From CAWIUB01 sp963839175 (GTDB lineage: Bacteria; Actinomycetota; Actinomycetes; Mycobacteriales; Jatrophihabitantaceae), in the NCBI GenBank assembly GCA_963839175.1, contig CAWIUB010000030.1:193808-257807 (forward strand): DNA of 64,000 nt, in the 5' to 3' direction. This document shows positions 35,444 to 43,816 of this stretch, piece after piece. The notes below the pieces were generated by a model. The model worked only from the letters and a program-made list of their open reading frames with translations. It did no database searches and was not told the DNA's origin. The number at the start of each line of letters is the position of its first letter. Positions within the stretch are counted from its first letter, which is position 1. A program made the position numbers and the translations under genes.

Positions 35444-35575
35444 CTGGCGCCTCGGGATCTCGATGCTGACGTCATTGAGGTTGTTCACGCGCGCGCCGTG
35501 CACGCGGATCAGGTCGTCGCCGTCGGCAAGGTGCAGCGCAGGCGACTGCGTGTCCTGTACCGTGCCCTTGCTCAT
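35441..35575 (-). pseudogene. UvrA-like ABC ATPase, N-terminal stub cut at the dif site
   Basis: A minus-strand start at 35575 gives about 45 residues with ALHLADGDDLIRVHGARVNNL and NDVSIEIPRRQL, the N-terminus of the actinobacterial UvrA-like (drug-resistance type) proteins. In intact members this is followed by the FTGVSGSGKSS Walker A. Here the homology stops at the Leu codon TTG that is the first triplet of the dif-like site, and the frame then reads through that site. More than 700 residues are missing. Its 3' part is not in the window. Confidence 0.7.
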
Positions 35576-35681
35576 CTGTCTCCGGCTTGCGGGCGAGTTC
35601 GCTTTCGCGATCTTGTATTCAGCCGGACCGTGCGGTGGCCGGACCGCGCCGAGTACGGCGGCGCCCCGGCCACGCTGTCGG

Positions 35682-36011
35682 CTACTTTCCGCGCAGGCCG
35701 ATCGGGTTGCCGTCCGCGTCGGCGAGCACGCAGATCCGCGCCTCTGGTGCGACCTGACGCGGGGCGTCGCGCTCGGTTGCGCCAGCCGCGAGCAGGGTCT
35801 CGCGGGTCGCGTCGAGATCCTCGACATCGGCGAAGGCCACCGGCCCCCCGCCCTCACCGGCTGGATTGAGGCCGACCTCGAAGCCGCTGATGTTGTACCC
35901 GACATAGTACGACTCGTCGGTGTGCGGTGAGCCGAGCAGCACGGTGTACACGGCCTTGGCGGCGTCCAGGTCGGACACCGGGATCACCAGGCTGCGGATG
36001 GTGGGACTCAT
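35682..36011 (-). CDS. VOC (glyoxalase/bleomycin-resistance) family protein
   Basis: A 109-residue vicinal-oxygen-chelate protein: IRSLVIPVSDLDAAKAVYTVLLG at the N-terminus, then GGPVAFADVEDLDATRETLLAAGA and the closing ICVLADADGNPIGLRG. The usual metal ligand His in the first strand is replaced (IRSLVIPV), so it may be a non-catalytic binding protein. The start has AGGAGAGG on the minus strand. Substrate unknown. Confidence 0.87.
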   Translation of the reverse strand: MSPTIRSLVIPVSDLDAAKAVYTVLLGSPHTDESYYVGYNISGFEVGLNPAGEGGGPVAFADVEDLDATRETLLAAGATERDAPRQVAPEARICVLADADGNPIGLRGK

Positions 36012-36132
36012 GTTCCTCTCCTCATGGGTAAGGCGGTCACCTCGCTGACCGCTGCGTCACTGGTGGCGACACGCTATGGGCGGATCAACGACCGACGCTT
36101 CTCGATTCCAGATCCCCAGGCGATTACCGGGC

Positions 36133-36543
36133 TCAGCGCAGCTCCTGGATGCGGACCATGTTGCCCGCGGGATCGCGGAAGGCGCAGTCGCGCACGCCGT
36201 ACGGCTGCTCGGTCGGCTCCTGGACGACCTCGGCGTCGCGGGCCTGCACTTGGTCGAAGGTGCCGTCGAGGTCCTTGGTGGCCAGCAGGATCCAGCCGTA
36301 GGTGCCCTTGGCCATCATATCGGCGATGGTGCGGCGCTCGTCGTCGGTGATGCCCGGGTCGGCGGCGGGCGGCGCCAGGAGGATGGACGTGCCGGGCTGG
36401 TCGGCGGGGCCGACGGTGATCCAGCGCATCTTGCCGCTGCCGACGTCGCTGCGGACCTCGAAGCCGAGGATGTCGCGGTAGAAGGCGAGGGATGCCTCCG
36501 GGTCGTCGTGCGGGAGGAAGGTGACGTGAATGGTGATGTCCAT
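36133..36543 (-). CDS. VOC family protein
   Basis: A 136-residue VOC protein distinct from the one at 35682. Order of elements: IHVTFLPHDDPEASLAFYRDILGFEVRSDV, MRWITVGPADQPGTSILLAPP, MMAKGTYGWILLATKDLDGTFDQVQARDAEVVQEPTEQPYGVRDCAFRDPAGNMVRIQEL. The first-strand His and the last-strand Glu are present, consistent with metal binding. It starts 5 bases downstream of the stop of the AraC-type gene on the same strand, so the two are one operon. Confidence 0.9.
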   Translation of the reverse strand: MDITIHVTFLPHDDPEASLAFYRDILGFEVRSDVGSGKMRWITVGPADQPGTSILLAPPAADPGITDDERRTIADMMAKGTYGWILLATKDLDGTFDQVQARDAEVVQEPTEQPYGVRDCAFRDPAGNMVRIQELR

Positions 36544-36548
36544 GGCAG

Positions 36549-37022
36549 TCACGCTGGCTGCGGCTGCGTGACCGGCGCTTCTCGATTCCTGATCGGTCTG
36601 GTCACCTGTTTCGCCACGCACGGCGGCAACCCCGCCGTCGCGCGCGCCGCCTGACGCCGGTAGGTGCTGGGCGGCATACCCACCAGTTCGGTGAAGCGAC
36701 TGCTGAAGGTGCCCAGCGACGAGCAGCCGACCGTGAAACAGACCTCGGTGACGCTGAGGTCGCCACGACGCAGCAGCGCCATCGCGCGCTCGATGCGCCG
36801 CGTCATGAGATAGCCGTACGGCGACTCGCCGTAGGCGAGCCGGAACTCGCGGCTGAGGTGCCCTGCCGACATGTGCGCGCCGCGGGCGAGCGCCTCGACG
36901 TCCAGCGGCTGCGCGTACTCCCGGTCGATCCGGTCGCGGACCCGGCGCAGCCGCGCCAGGTCGCGCAGGTGCTGCGCCGCGGCGGGTCTGCTGGTCACCT
37001 GCAAGATCGTGCCACATCGCAC
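36549..37022 (-). CDS. AraC-family transcriptional regulator
   Basis: A 157-residue regulator consisting essentially of the AraC double helix-turn-helix: LARLRRVRDRIDREYAQPLDVEALARGAHMSAGHLSREFRLAYGESPYGYLMTRRIERAMALLRRGDLSVTEVCFTVGCSSLGTFSSRFTELVGMPPSTYR. There is no N-terminal effector domain, so any ligand response must come from elsewhere. It is the first gene of an operon with the VOC protein at 36133; this pair is common in actinobacteria and the VOC protein is likely the controlled function. Confidence 0.9.
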   Translation of the reverse strand: MRCGTILQVTSRPAAAQHLRDLARLRRVRDRIDREYAQPLDVEALARGAHMSAGHLSREFRLAYGESPYGYLMTRRIERAMALLRRGDLSVTEVCFTVGCSSLGTFSSRFTELVGMPPSTYRRQAARATAGLPPCVAKQVTRPIRNREAPVTQPQPA

Positions 37023-37390
37023 GGACCAGCGGTCGAGCGCTGACGCGTGAGCGGTGTCCCGGAACCACGCAACCGCAACACACGTTTCAGGGAGCTACTC
37101 GCCCCTGCTGAACACGACCCGTTATCAGTTTCGGAGAGTGCGCCAGAACGCGCCGGCTGTCCCGCGAGCGTCGCGATCAACGATCTGCTAGCCATCAAGA
37201 TCATGGTCCGAAGAACAGCCAACGTCGCTGGGTGCGGGGCTCCTGATCAACGAGGGCGCACAGCAAGCGAGACCCCATCCCACAGAGTTGGTTGACATAA
37301 CGCAAGAAGGCGCGGTGCGTGACGGCGGGTCGGGCGGGCGCTAGCGTCGACAGCGCTGGCTGGGGCGCACACGAGGACGGGACGTAAGCG
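37023..37390. other. Intergenic region between AraC and FAD reductase genes
   Basis: About 370 bases with no supported gene. It holds the divergent promoters of the AraC gene and the reductase. A TTGACA at 37292-37297 has no -10 at the right distance; a TAGCGT at 37342-37347 could serve the reductase. Confidence 0.4.
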
Positions 37391-38617
37391 ATGGCAACGC
37401 AGCAAACCTTCGTGATCCTGGGAGCGAGCCTCGCCGGCGCCAAAGCAGCCGAGGCGCTGCGGACGGAGGGCTTCGACGGGCGGCTCGTGCTCGTCGGGCA
37501 AGAAGCCGAGCACCCGTACGAGCGCCCACCGTTGTCGAAGGAGTACCTGCAGGGCAAGGCCGAGCGGGACACGATCTTCGTCCATCCCGCTGCCTGGTAT
37601 GCCGAGCACGACGTCGAACTGCTGCTGGGCAACCGGGCGGTGACGCTCGATCGGGCCACGCGGGCGGTGACCCTGGCCGACGGCACGCAGCTCGGCTACG
37701 ACACGCTGCTGTTCACGACGGGATCGTCACCCCGCCGGCTCGACGTTCCCGGCGCGGACGACCCTCGGGTGCACTATCTGCGTACCGTCGGCGACTGCGA
37801 GTCGGTGAAGCAGACCCTGCAGGCAGCGACCCGGGTCGCCGTGATCGGCGCCGGGTGGATAGGCCTGGAGGTGACCGCGGCGGCTAGGCTGGCCGGTGTC
37901 GAGGTAACGGTCGTGGAGACGCTGGAGTTGCCGCTGCTGCGCGTGCTTGGCCGGGAGGTCGCACAGACCTTCGCCGATCTGCACCGCGAGCATGGCGTGG
38001 ACCTGCGCTTCGGCGCCCAGCTGTCGGAGATCGTCGCGCGTGAGGCTGCGCCGCTGGTCGTCCGGCTGGCCGACAGCGCCCAGGTCGAAGCCGACGCGGT
38101 GATCGTCGGCGTCGGCATCACGCCGAACACGCAGCTCGCCGAGGCGGCCGGGATCACCGTCGACAACGGCATCGTCGTGGACGAGCACCTGCGTTCGTCT
38201 GACCCGGACGTCTACGCCGCCGGCGACGTGGCCAACGCCTTCCACCCCGTCCTCGGCAAGCGCATCCGCGTCGAGCACTGGGCGAACGCGCTCAACCAGC
38301 CGGCGGTCGCCGCCCGGTCGATGCTGGGCCGCGAGGCCGTCTACGACCGCGTGCCGTACTTCTACACCGACCAATACGACCTGGGCATGGAGTACGCCGG
38401 GTACGTCGGACCGGGCGATTATGACCAGGTCGTCTTCCGGGGCGACCGGGACGGGCTGGAGTTCATCGCGTACTGGCTGGCGGACCGCCGCGTAGTGGCC
38501 GGCATGAACGTCAATGTCTGGGACGTCACGGACCAGATCCAGGACCTCGTGCGCGCCGGGCGTCAGGTCGACGTTGGGCGGCTCGCCGACCGGGAGGTCC
38601 CGCTCAACGAGCTGTGA
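37391..38617 (+). CDS. FAD-dependent ferredoxin/rubredoxin reductase-like protein
   Basis: A 408-residue flavoprotein of the BphA4/putidaredoxin-reductase group, which passes electrons from NAD(P)H to a ferredoxin. FAD-binding FVILGASLAGAKAAEALR, then YERPPLSKEYLQG, NAD-binding VAVIGAGWIGLEVTAAARLAGVEVTVVE, the second FAD motif VYAAGDVANA, and the C-terminal domain with VEHWANALNQ and PYFYTDQYDLGMEYAG are all intact. No ferredoxin or P450 gene lies beside it, so the partner is unknown. The first glycine-rich loop reads GASLAG rather than GxGxxG, as is common in this group. Confidence 0.92.
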   Translation: MATQQTFVILGASLAGAKAAEALRTEGFDGRLVLVGQEAEHPYERPPLSKEYLQGKAERDTIFVHPAAWYAEHDVELLLGNRAVTLDRATRAVTLADGTQLGYDTLLFTTGSSPRRLDVPGADDPRVHYLRTVGDCESVKQTLQAATRVAVIGAGWIGLEVTAAARLAGVEVTVVETLELPLLRVLGREVAQTFADLHREHGVDLRFGAQLSEIVAREAAPLVVRLADSAQVEADAVIVGVGITPNTQLAEAAGITVDNGIVVDEHLRSSDPDVYAAGDVANAFHPVLGKRIRVEHWANALNQPAVAARSMLGREAVYDRVPYFYTDQYDLGMEYAGYVGPGDYDQVVFRGDRDGLEFIAYWLADRRVVAGMNVNVWDVTDQIQDLVRAGRQVDVGRLADREVPLNEL

Positions 38618-38672
38618 TGCCGAAGCCTCGATCGCGGTTCGCGGGACCCGGTCTATGCGGTGCCCCGGGACG

Positions 38673-38678
38673 TACGAT
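38673..38678 (+). promoter_or_regulatory. -10 element of the semialdehyde dehydrogenase operon
   Basis: TACGAT ends six bases before the ATG at 38685, which places the transcript start on the A of the start codon. The operon would begin with a leaderless gene. No clear -35 hexamer is seen. Confidence 0.5.
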
Positions 38679-38684
38679 GCGGCT

Positions 38685-40175
38685 ATGACGACGCGCATCT
38701 CGCACTGGATCGACGGCCACGTCGCGCCGGGAACCTCCGGCCGCACCGCCCCCGTCTACAACCCGGCGACCGGCGTGCAGACCGGGGAGGTGGACCTCGC
38801 CTCGGCCGCCGAGGTCGATGCGGCGGTCGCCAGCGCGGTCTCCGCCGCCCCTGAATGGCGACTGGCCTCCCTGTCGCGCCGCGCCGAGGTACTGTTCGCC
38901 TTCCGCGAGCTGCTGCACACGCACGCTGGCGAGCTCGCCGCGATCATCACCGCCGAGCACGGCAAGGTGCTCTCGGACGCGGCGGGCGAGGTCGCGCGAG
39001 CGTTGGAGAACGTCGAGTTCGCGACCGGGGTGCCGCAACTGCTCAAGGGCGGGTACTCCGAACAGGCCTCCGCCGGGGTCGACGTCTACTCCATCCGCCA
39101 GCCGCTCGGCGTGGTCGCCGGCATCACGCCCTTCAACTTCCCGGCCATGGTGCCGCTCTGGATGTGCGCAAACGCCATCGCCTGCGGCAACACCTTCGTG
39201 CTGAAGCCCAGCGAGAAGGACCCGTCGGCCTCGCTGTTGCTGGCTCGGTTGTGGCAGCAGGCTGGCCTGCCCGACGGCGTGTTCAGCGTCGTGCAGGGCG
39301 AGCGGGAAGCCGTCGACGCGCTGCTCGCACATCCCGACGTCGCGGCCGTCAGCTCCGTCGGCTCGACGCCGGTCGCTCAGCACATCTACCAGACCGGGAC
39401 ATCCCACGGCAAGCGCGTGCAGGCGCTCGGAGGCGCGAAGAACCACATGCTGGTGCTGCCGGACGCCGACGTCGAGATGGCCGCGGACGCCGCGGTGTCC
39501 GCGGCGTACGGCGCGGCCGGCGAACGGTGCATGGCGATCTCGGTGGCGGTGGCCGTCGGCGATGTCGGAGATCGGCTGGTCGACGCGATCGCCGCGCGGC
39601 TACCGAAGCTGCGGATCGGGAGCGGCACGGATCCCGACACCGACATGGGTCCGCTGATCACCCGCGAGCACCGTGACAAGGTTGCGGGCTACATCGGCGC
39701 AGGTGCGGATGCGGGCGCGACCGTCGTCGTCGACGGCCGGGAATCCGACGTTCCCGCCGAGGGATTCTTCCTCGGCATGACGCTTCTCGACGAGGTCACG
39801 CCGCAGATGGCCGTCTACACCGACGAGATCTTCGGCCCCGTCCTCAGCGTGGTGCGCGCCGACACCTACGCCGAGGCACTCGAGCTGATCAACGCCAATC
39901 AGTACGCCAACGGCACGGCGATCTTCACCCGCGACGGCGGCGCGGCGCGCCAGTTCCAGTTCGACGTCGAGGTCGGCATGGTCGGCATCAACGTCCCGAT
40001 CCCCGTCCCCGTCGGCTACTACTCGTTCGGCGGATGGAAGGCGTCGCTGTTCGGCGATGCGCACATGTACGGACCGGAGGGCGTGAACTTCTACACCCGC
40101 GGCAAGGTCGTCACGTCGCGGTGGCCCGACCCCGCGACATCGACCGTCGACCTGGGTTTCCCGAGGACACGATGA
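38685..40175 (+). CDS. mmsA: CoA-acylating methylmalonate-semialdehyde dehydrogenase
   Basis: A 496-residue aldehyde dehydrogenase that oxidises methylmalonate or malonate semialdehyde to propionyl-CoA or acetyl-CoA. The catalytic cysteine is in AAYGAAGERCMAISVAV (about residue 285). The CoA-dependent subgroup is indicated by TPFNFPAMVPLWMCANAIACGNTFVLKPSEKDPS and by GAKNHMLVLPDADVE in place of the Glu general base. It overlaps the following aminotransferase gene by 4 bases. Together they fit beta-alanine or valine/thymine breakdown: transamination to the semialdehyde, then oxidation. Confidence 0.93.
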   Translation: MTTRISHWIDGHVAPGTSGRTAPVYNPATGVQTGEVDLASAAEVDAAVASAVSAAPEWRLASLSRRAEVLFAFRELLHTHAGELAAIITAEHGKVLSDAAGEVARALENVEFATGVPQLLKGGYSEQASAGVDVYSIRQPLGVVAGITPFNFPAMVPLWMCANAIACGNTFVLKPSEKDPSASLLLARLWQQAGLPDGVFSVVQGEREAVDALLAHPDVAAVSSVGSTPVAQHIYQTGTSHGKRVQALGGAKNHMLVLPDADVEMAADAAVSAAYGAAGERCMAISVAVAVGDVGDRLVDAIAARLPKLRIGSGTDPDTDMGPLITREHRDKVAGYIGAGADAGATVVVDGRESDVPAEGFFLGMTLLDEVTPQMAVYTDEIFGPVLSVVRADTYAEALELINANQYANGTAIFTRDGGAARQFQFDVEVGMVGINVPIPVPVGYYSFGGWKASLFGDAHMYGPEGVNFYTRGKVVTSRWPDPATSTVDLGFPRTR

Positions 40176-41536
40176 CTGATCTGCTGAACGGCGCCACCGA
40201 GGTCGCGGCGCGCGTCAAAGCGGACGACAAGCGGCATGTGTTCCACTCCTGGTCCGCGCAGGCGCTGATCGACCCGTTGCCGATCGCCCGCGCCGAGGGC
40301 AGCTACTTCTGGGACTACGCCGGGACGAGGTACCTGGACTTCTCCTCGCAGCTGGTGAACGTCAACATCGGCTACCAGCACCCGAAACTGGTCGCCGCGA
40401 TCCAGGAACAGGCGGCCAAGCTCTGCACGATCTCCCCCGTGTTCGCCAACGAGGCGCGCAGCGAAGCCGCCCGGCTGATCGCCGAGCTTGCACCAGGCAC
40501 CCTCAACCAGGTGTTCTTCACCAACGCCGGCGCCGAGGCGAACGAGAATGCGATCCGGCTGGCCCGGCTGCATACCGGCCGGCACAAGATCCTCGCGGCC
40601 TACCGCAGCTATCATGGGGCGACGGCCGGGTCCATCACGCTCACGGGTGATCCACGGCGCTGGCCGAACGAGCCTGGAATCCCCGGCGTGGTCCGGTATT
40701 GGGGCCCCTACCTGTACCGCTCCGCGTTCCATGCGACGACCGAAGCCGAGGAATCCGCTCGTGCCCTCGCCCATCTGCGTGACCTGATCATGCTCGAGGG
40801 TGCGCACACAATAGCGGCGATCATCCTCGAGCCGGTCGTCGGCACGAATGGCATCCTCGTGCCGCCGGAAGGCTACCTAGCGGGCGTCCGGGAGATCTGC
40901 GACGAGTTCGGCATACTGTTCATCGCCGACGAGGTGATGGCCGGCTTCGGCCGCTGCGGCGAATGGTTCGCCGTCGACCGCTGGGGCGTCACGCCGGACC
41001 TGATCACGTTCGCCAAGGGCGTCAACTCCGGCTACGTCCCGCTGGGCGGCGTGATCATTGCTGACGAGATCGCCGAGTCGTTCGCTACCACCGCGTTCCC
41101 CGGCGGGCTGACCTACTCGGGGCATCCGCTCGGCTGCGCGTCGGCGGTGGCGTCCATCGGCATCTTCCGCGAGGAGGGCATCGTCGAACATGCGCGCGCA
41201 CTCGGCGCCGACGTGATCGGTCCGGCCTTGCGCGAGCTGGCCGACCGGCACCCGAGCGTGGGCGAGGTCCGCGGGCTGGGCGTGTTCTGGGCCGTGGAAC
41301 TGGTGCGCGACCGCGCGACCCGCGAGCCGCTCGTCCCGTTCAACGCGTCCGGCGCCGACGCGGCGCCGATGAACGAGTTCGCCGCGGCGTGCAAGCAGCG
41401 CGGGCTGTGGCCGTTCGTCCACTTCAACCGCACCCATGTCGTCCCGCCGTGCACGACCAGCGCGGAGGAGATCCGAGAAGGCATGGCGATTCTCGACGAC
41501 GCGCTCACAATGGCCGACGGATACTACCGAGGGTGA
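40172..41536 (+). CDS. Class III PLP-dependent aminotransferase
   Basis: A 454-residue omega-amino acid aminotransferase. The PLP lysine is in DLITFAKGVNSGYVPLGG (about residue 280); FFTNAGAEANENAIRLAR, YRSYHGATAGS and ILFIADEVMAGFGRCGEWFA are further family marks. ATG 40172 overlaps the dehydrogenase stop (ATGA). As partner of a CoA-acylating semialdehyde dehydrogenase it most likely deaminates a beta-amino acid (beta-alanine or 3-aminoisobutyrate), with pyruvate or 2-oxoglutarate as acceptor. Other omega-amines, such as taurine or polyamine products, cannot be excluded. Confidence 0.92.
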   Translation: MTDLLNGATEVAARVKADDKRHVFHSWSAQALIDPLPIARAEGSYFWDYAGTRYLDFSSQLVNVNIGYQHPKLVAAIQEQAAKLCTISPVFANEARSEAARLIAELAPGTLNQVFFTNAGAEANENAIRLARLHTGRHKILAAYRSYHGATAGSITLTGDPRRWPNEPGIPGVVRYWGPYLYRSAFHATTEAEESARALAHLRDLIMLEGAHTIAAIILEPVVGTNGILVPPEGYLAGVREICDEFGILFIADEVMAGFGRCGEWFAVDRWGVTPDLITFAKGVNSGYVPLGGVIIADEIAESFATTAFPGGLTYSGHPLGCASAVASIGIFREEGIVEHARALGADVIGPALRELADRHPSVGEVRGLGVFWAVELVRDRATREPLVPFNASGADAAPMNEFAAACKQRGLWPFVHFNRTHVVPPCTTSAEEIREGMAILDDALTMADGYYRG

Positions 41537-42905
41537 CGCGCAGCTGATCACCAAAGCGCTGCGCGACGCCACACCGATCTCCTTCTGGCTGGACAACCCG
41601 GGTCGGCCCGTGGCGCGCTCACCGCTGGACGGTGATCTCGAGTGCGAGCTGGCCGTCGTGGGCGGCGGATTCACCGGCCTCTGGACGGCGCTGCTGGCCA
41701 AGGAACGTGACCCGGACCGTGACGTCGTGCTGATCGAGGCTGACCGGATCGGGGTCGCCGCATCCGGGCGCAACGGCGGATTCTGTGCCGCCAGCCTGAC
41801 CCACGGCGCGGCCAACGGTCTGGCCCGCTTCCCTCAGGAGTACGACCGCCTCGAGCAGCTCGGCCAGCAGAATTTGGACGAGATCGGCGCGACGATCGGG
41901 CGCCACGGCATCGAGTGCGACTTCGCGCGGGTCGGCGAGCTGACGGTGGCCACCGAGCCTTATCAGGTCGACGAGCTGCGCGCCGAGACCAGCGGCGAGT
42001 TCCTCGACCGCGAGGCGGTCTACGCGCAGGTCCACTCCCCCACGTACCTCGCTGGCCGGTGGGAGCGGCGCAACACCGCGCTTGTCGATCCCGCAAGGCT
42101 GGCCTGGGGACTGGCTCGCGCCTGCGAGCAGCTCGGCGTACGCATCGTCGAGCACACCCGCGTGCAGCGGATCGACGGCAGCCCGCTGACACTGCAGACC
42201 GCTCACGGGACGGTCCGCGCCCGGCGCATCGCCTTGGGTACGAGCGCATTCCCCTCGCTGGTGCGCCGAATCCGCCTGTACACCGTTCCTGTCTATGACT
42301 ACGTGCTGATGACCGAGCCGCTCTCACCGCAGCAGCTGGCCGCGATCGGCTGGGCAAACAGGCAAGGCATCGGGGACAGCGGCAACCAGTTCCACTATTA
42401 CCGGCTGTCGGCCGACAACCGCATCCTGTGGGGTGGCTACGACGCGGTCTACTATCTGGGGCGGCGCGTCCGAGCCGCGCACGACCAGCGACCGGCCACG
42501 TTCGGCAAGCTTGCCGGGCATTTCTTCCATACCTTCCCGCAGCTGGACGGGCTGCGCTTCACCCACGCCTGGGGCGGCGCGATCGACACCTGCACCCGGT
42601 TCTGTGCCTTCTACGGCACCGCGCACCGCGAGCAGGTTGCGTATGCGGCGGGCTACACGGGCCTCGGCGTCGGCGCGTCGCGCTTCGGCGCCCAGGTGAT
42701 GCTGGACCTGCTCGCCGGTGAGCGCACCGAGCGCACCGAACTGAAGATGGTGCGCTCGAAGCCGGTGCCGTTCCCGCCGGAACCGCTCGCATATCTGGGA
42801 GTCCAAGCGACTCGGTGGTCGCTGGATCGCGCAGATCGAGCGGCCGGTCGCCGTAACCTGTGGCTGCGGTCGCTGGACCGGCTGGGCCTCGGCTTCGACA
42901 CGTAG
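41436..42905 (+). CDS. FAD-dependent amine oxidoreductase (DadA/PuuB-like)
   Basis: A DAO-type flavoprotein with FAD-binding LAVVGGGFTGLWTALLAKERDPDRDVVLIEADRIGVAASGRNGGFCAA, substrate domain, and the closing GYTGLGVGASRFGAQVMLDLL. Gamma-glutamylputrescine oxidase and glycine oxidase relatives share this layout. The start is a problem: family homology begins near base 41544 (LITKALRDATPISFWLDNPGRP), but the only ATG/GTG choices in frame are 41436, which overlaps the aminotransferase by 101 bases, or 41610, which cuts the protein. A rare CTG at 41544 or an ancestral frameshift could explain this. Function in the cluster: oxidation of an amine that feeds the aminotransferase. Confidence 0.8.
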   Translation: MSSRRARPARRRSEKAWRFSTTRSQWPTDTTEGDAQLITKALRDATPISFWLDNPGRPVARSPLDGDLECELAVVGGGFTGLWTALLAKERDPDRDVVLIEADRIGVAASGRNGGFCAASLTHGAANGLARFPQEYDRLEQLGQQNLDEIGATIGRHGIECDFARVGELTVATEPYQVDELRAETSGEFLDREAVYAQVHSPTYLAGRWERRNTALVDPARLAWGLARACEQLGVRIVEHTRVQRIDGSPLTLQTAHGTVRARRIALGTSAFPSLVRRIRLYTVPVYDYVLMTEPLSPQQLAAIGWANRQGIGDSGNQFHYYRLSADNRILWGGYDAVYYLGRRVRAAHDQRPATFGKLAGHFFHTFPQLDGLRFTHAWGGAIDTCTRFCAFYGTAHREQVAYAAGYTGLGVGASRFGAQVMLDLLAGERTERTELKMVRSKPVPFPPEPLAYLGVQATRWSLDRADRAAGRRNLWLRSLDRLGLGFDT

Positions 42906-42942
42906 CCGGAACATCCGATGGCAGAGCTCGGTTGCGGCGGGT

Positions 42943-43779
42943 GTGACCATCGGGCTCGGCAAGATCGGCGTCTGGCGAAACGCCTCGCGGCTGTCGCCCG
43001 ACCTGGCGGCGGAGCTGGAGAAGCTCGGCTACGGCGCGGTGTGGATCGGCGGCTCGCCGAGCGGCGACCTCGAGCTTGCTGACCGGCTGCTCGACGCCAC
43101 GACGACGTTGGTCGTCGCCACCGGAATCGTCAACATCTGGAAGGACGATCCGCAGGCCGCTGCGACGGCCTTTCATCAGATCGAGTCGCGGCACCCCGGC
43201 CGGTTTCTACTGGGCATCGGCGCGGGTCACCGCGAGCAGACCGATTCCCGCTTCACCAAGCCGTACGACGCGCTCGTGCGCTACCTGGACGAACTCGACA
43301 ACGCGCACGTGCCGGCGCAGCGCAGATTGCTGGCGGCCCTCGGCCCGAAGGTGCTGCGGCTGGCGGCCGACCGGACGGCAGGTGCCCACCCGTACCTGAC
43401 GACGCCAGAGCACACCCGGCAGGCGCGCGAGATCCTCGGCGCTGCGCCGCTGCTTACGCCCGAGCACAAGGTCGTCGTCGAGCCGGACCTCGCCCGAGGC
43501 CGTGCGATCGGGCGACAGCGGGTCGCCCCGTACCTGGGTCTGGTCAACTATACGAACAGCCTTCGCCGGTTGGGCTTCACCGATACCGATCTGATTGGCG
43601 GTGGCAGCGATCAGTTGATCGACGCGGTTGTCGCGCACGGCGATGCTGCGGCCGTCGCGAAGCGGATCCACGAGCACCTCGACGCGGGAGCCGATCACGT
43701 CAGTGTTCAGCTGCTCACCGAGCCGGACGCTGACCCGCTCGACGGCTACCGCCAGCTGGCTGAGGTGCTCCTTGGCTGA
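42943..43779 (+). CDS. LLM-class F420-dependent oxidoreductase
   Basis: A 278-residue luciferase-like TIM barrel. The N-terminus LGKIGVWRN and the segment TTLVVATGIVNIWKDDPQAAATAFHQIESRHPGRFLLGIGAGHREQ are typical of the F420-binding LLM subfamily of actinobacteria, as is the C-terminal GDAAAVAKRIHEHLDAGADHVSVQLL. Cofactor F420 is inferred from subfamily and lineage, and the substrate is unknown. GTG 42943 is taken as start; it lies 37 bases after the amine oxidase gene and may be co-transcribed. Confidence 0.88.
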   Translation: MTIGLGKIGVWRNASRLSPDLAAELEKLGYGAVWIGGSPSGDLELADRLLDATTTLVVATGIVNIWKDDPQAAATAFHQIESRHPGRFLLGIGAGHREQTDSRFTKPYDALVRYLDELDNAHVPAQRRLLAALGPKVLRLAADRTAGAHPYLTTPEHTRQAREILGAAPLLTPEHKVVVEPDLARGRAIGRQRVAPYLGLVNYTNSLRRLGFTDTDLIGGGSDQLIDAVVAHGDAAAVAKRIHEHLDAGADHVSVQLLTEPDADPLDGYRQLAEVLLG

Positions 43780-43816
43780 GCGCTGGGACGGCGAGGCCGG
43801 CTGGTAGACAAGCCCC

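Noticed and set aside
37291..37310. TTGACATAA resembling one XerD arm, or a -35 box
   Set aside because: The other arm and the centre do not fit dif, and no -10 element lies 16-18 bases downstream.
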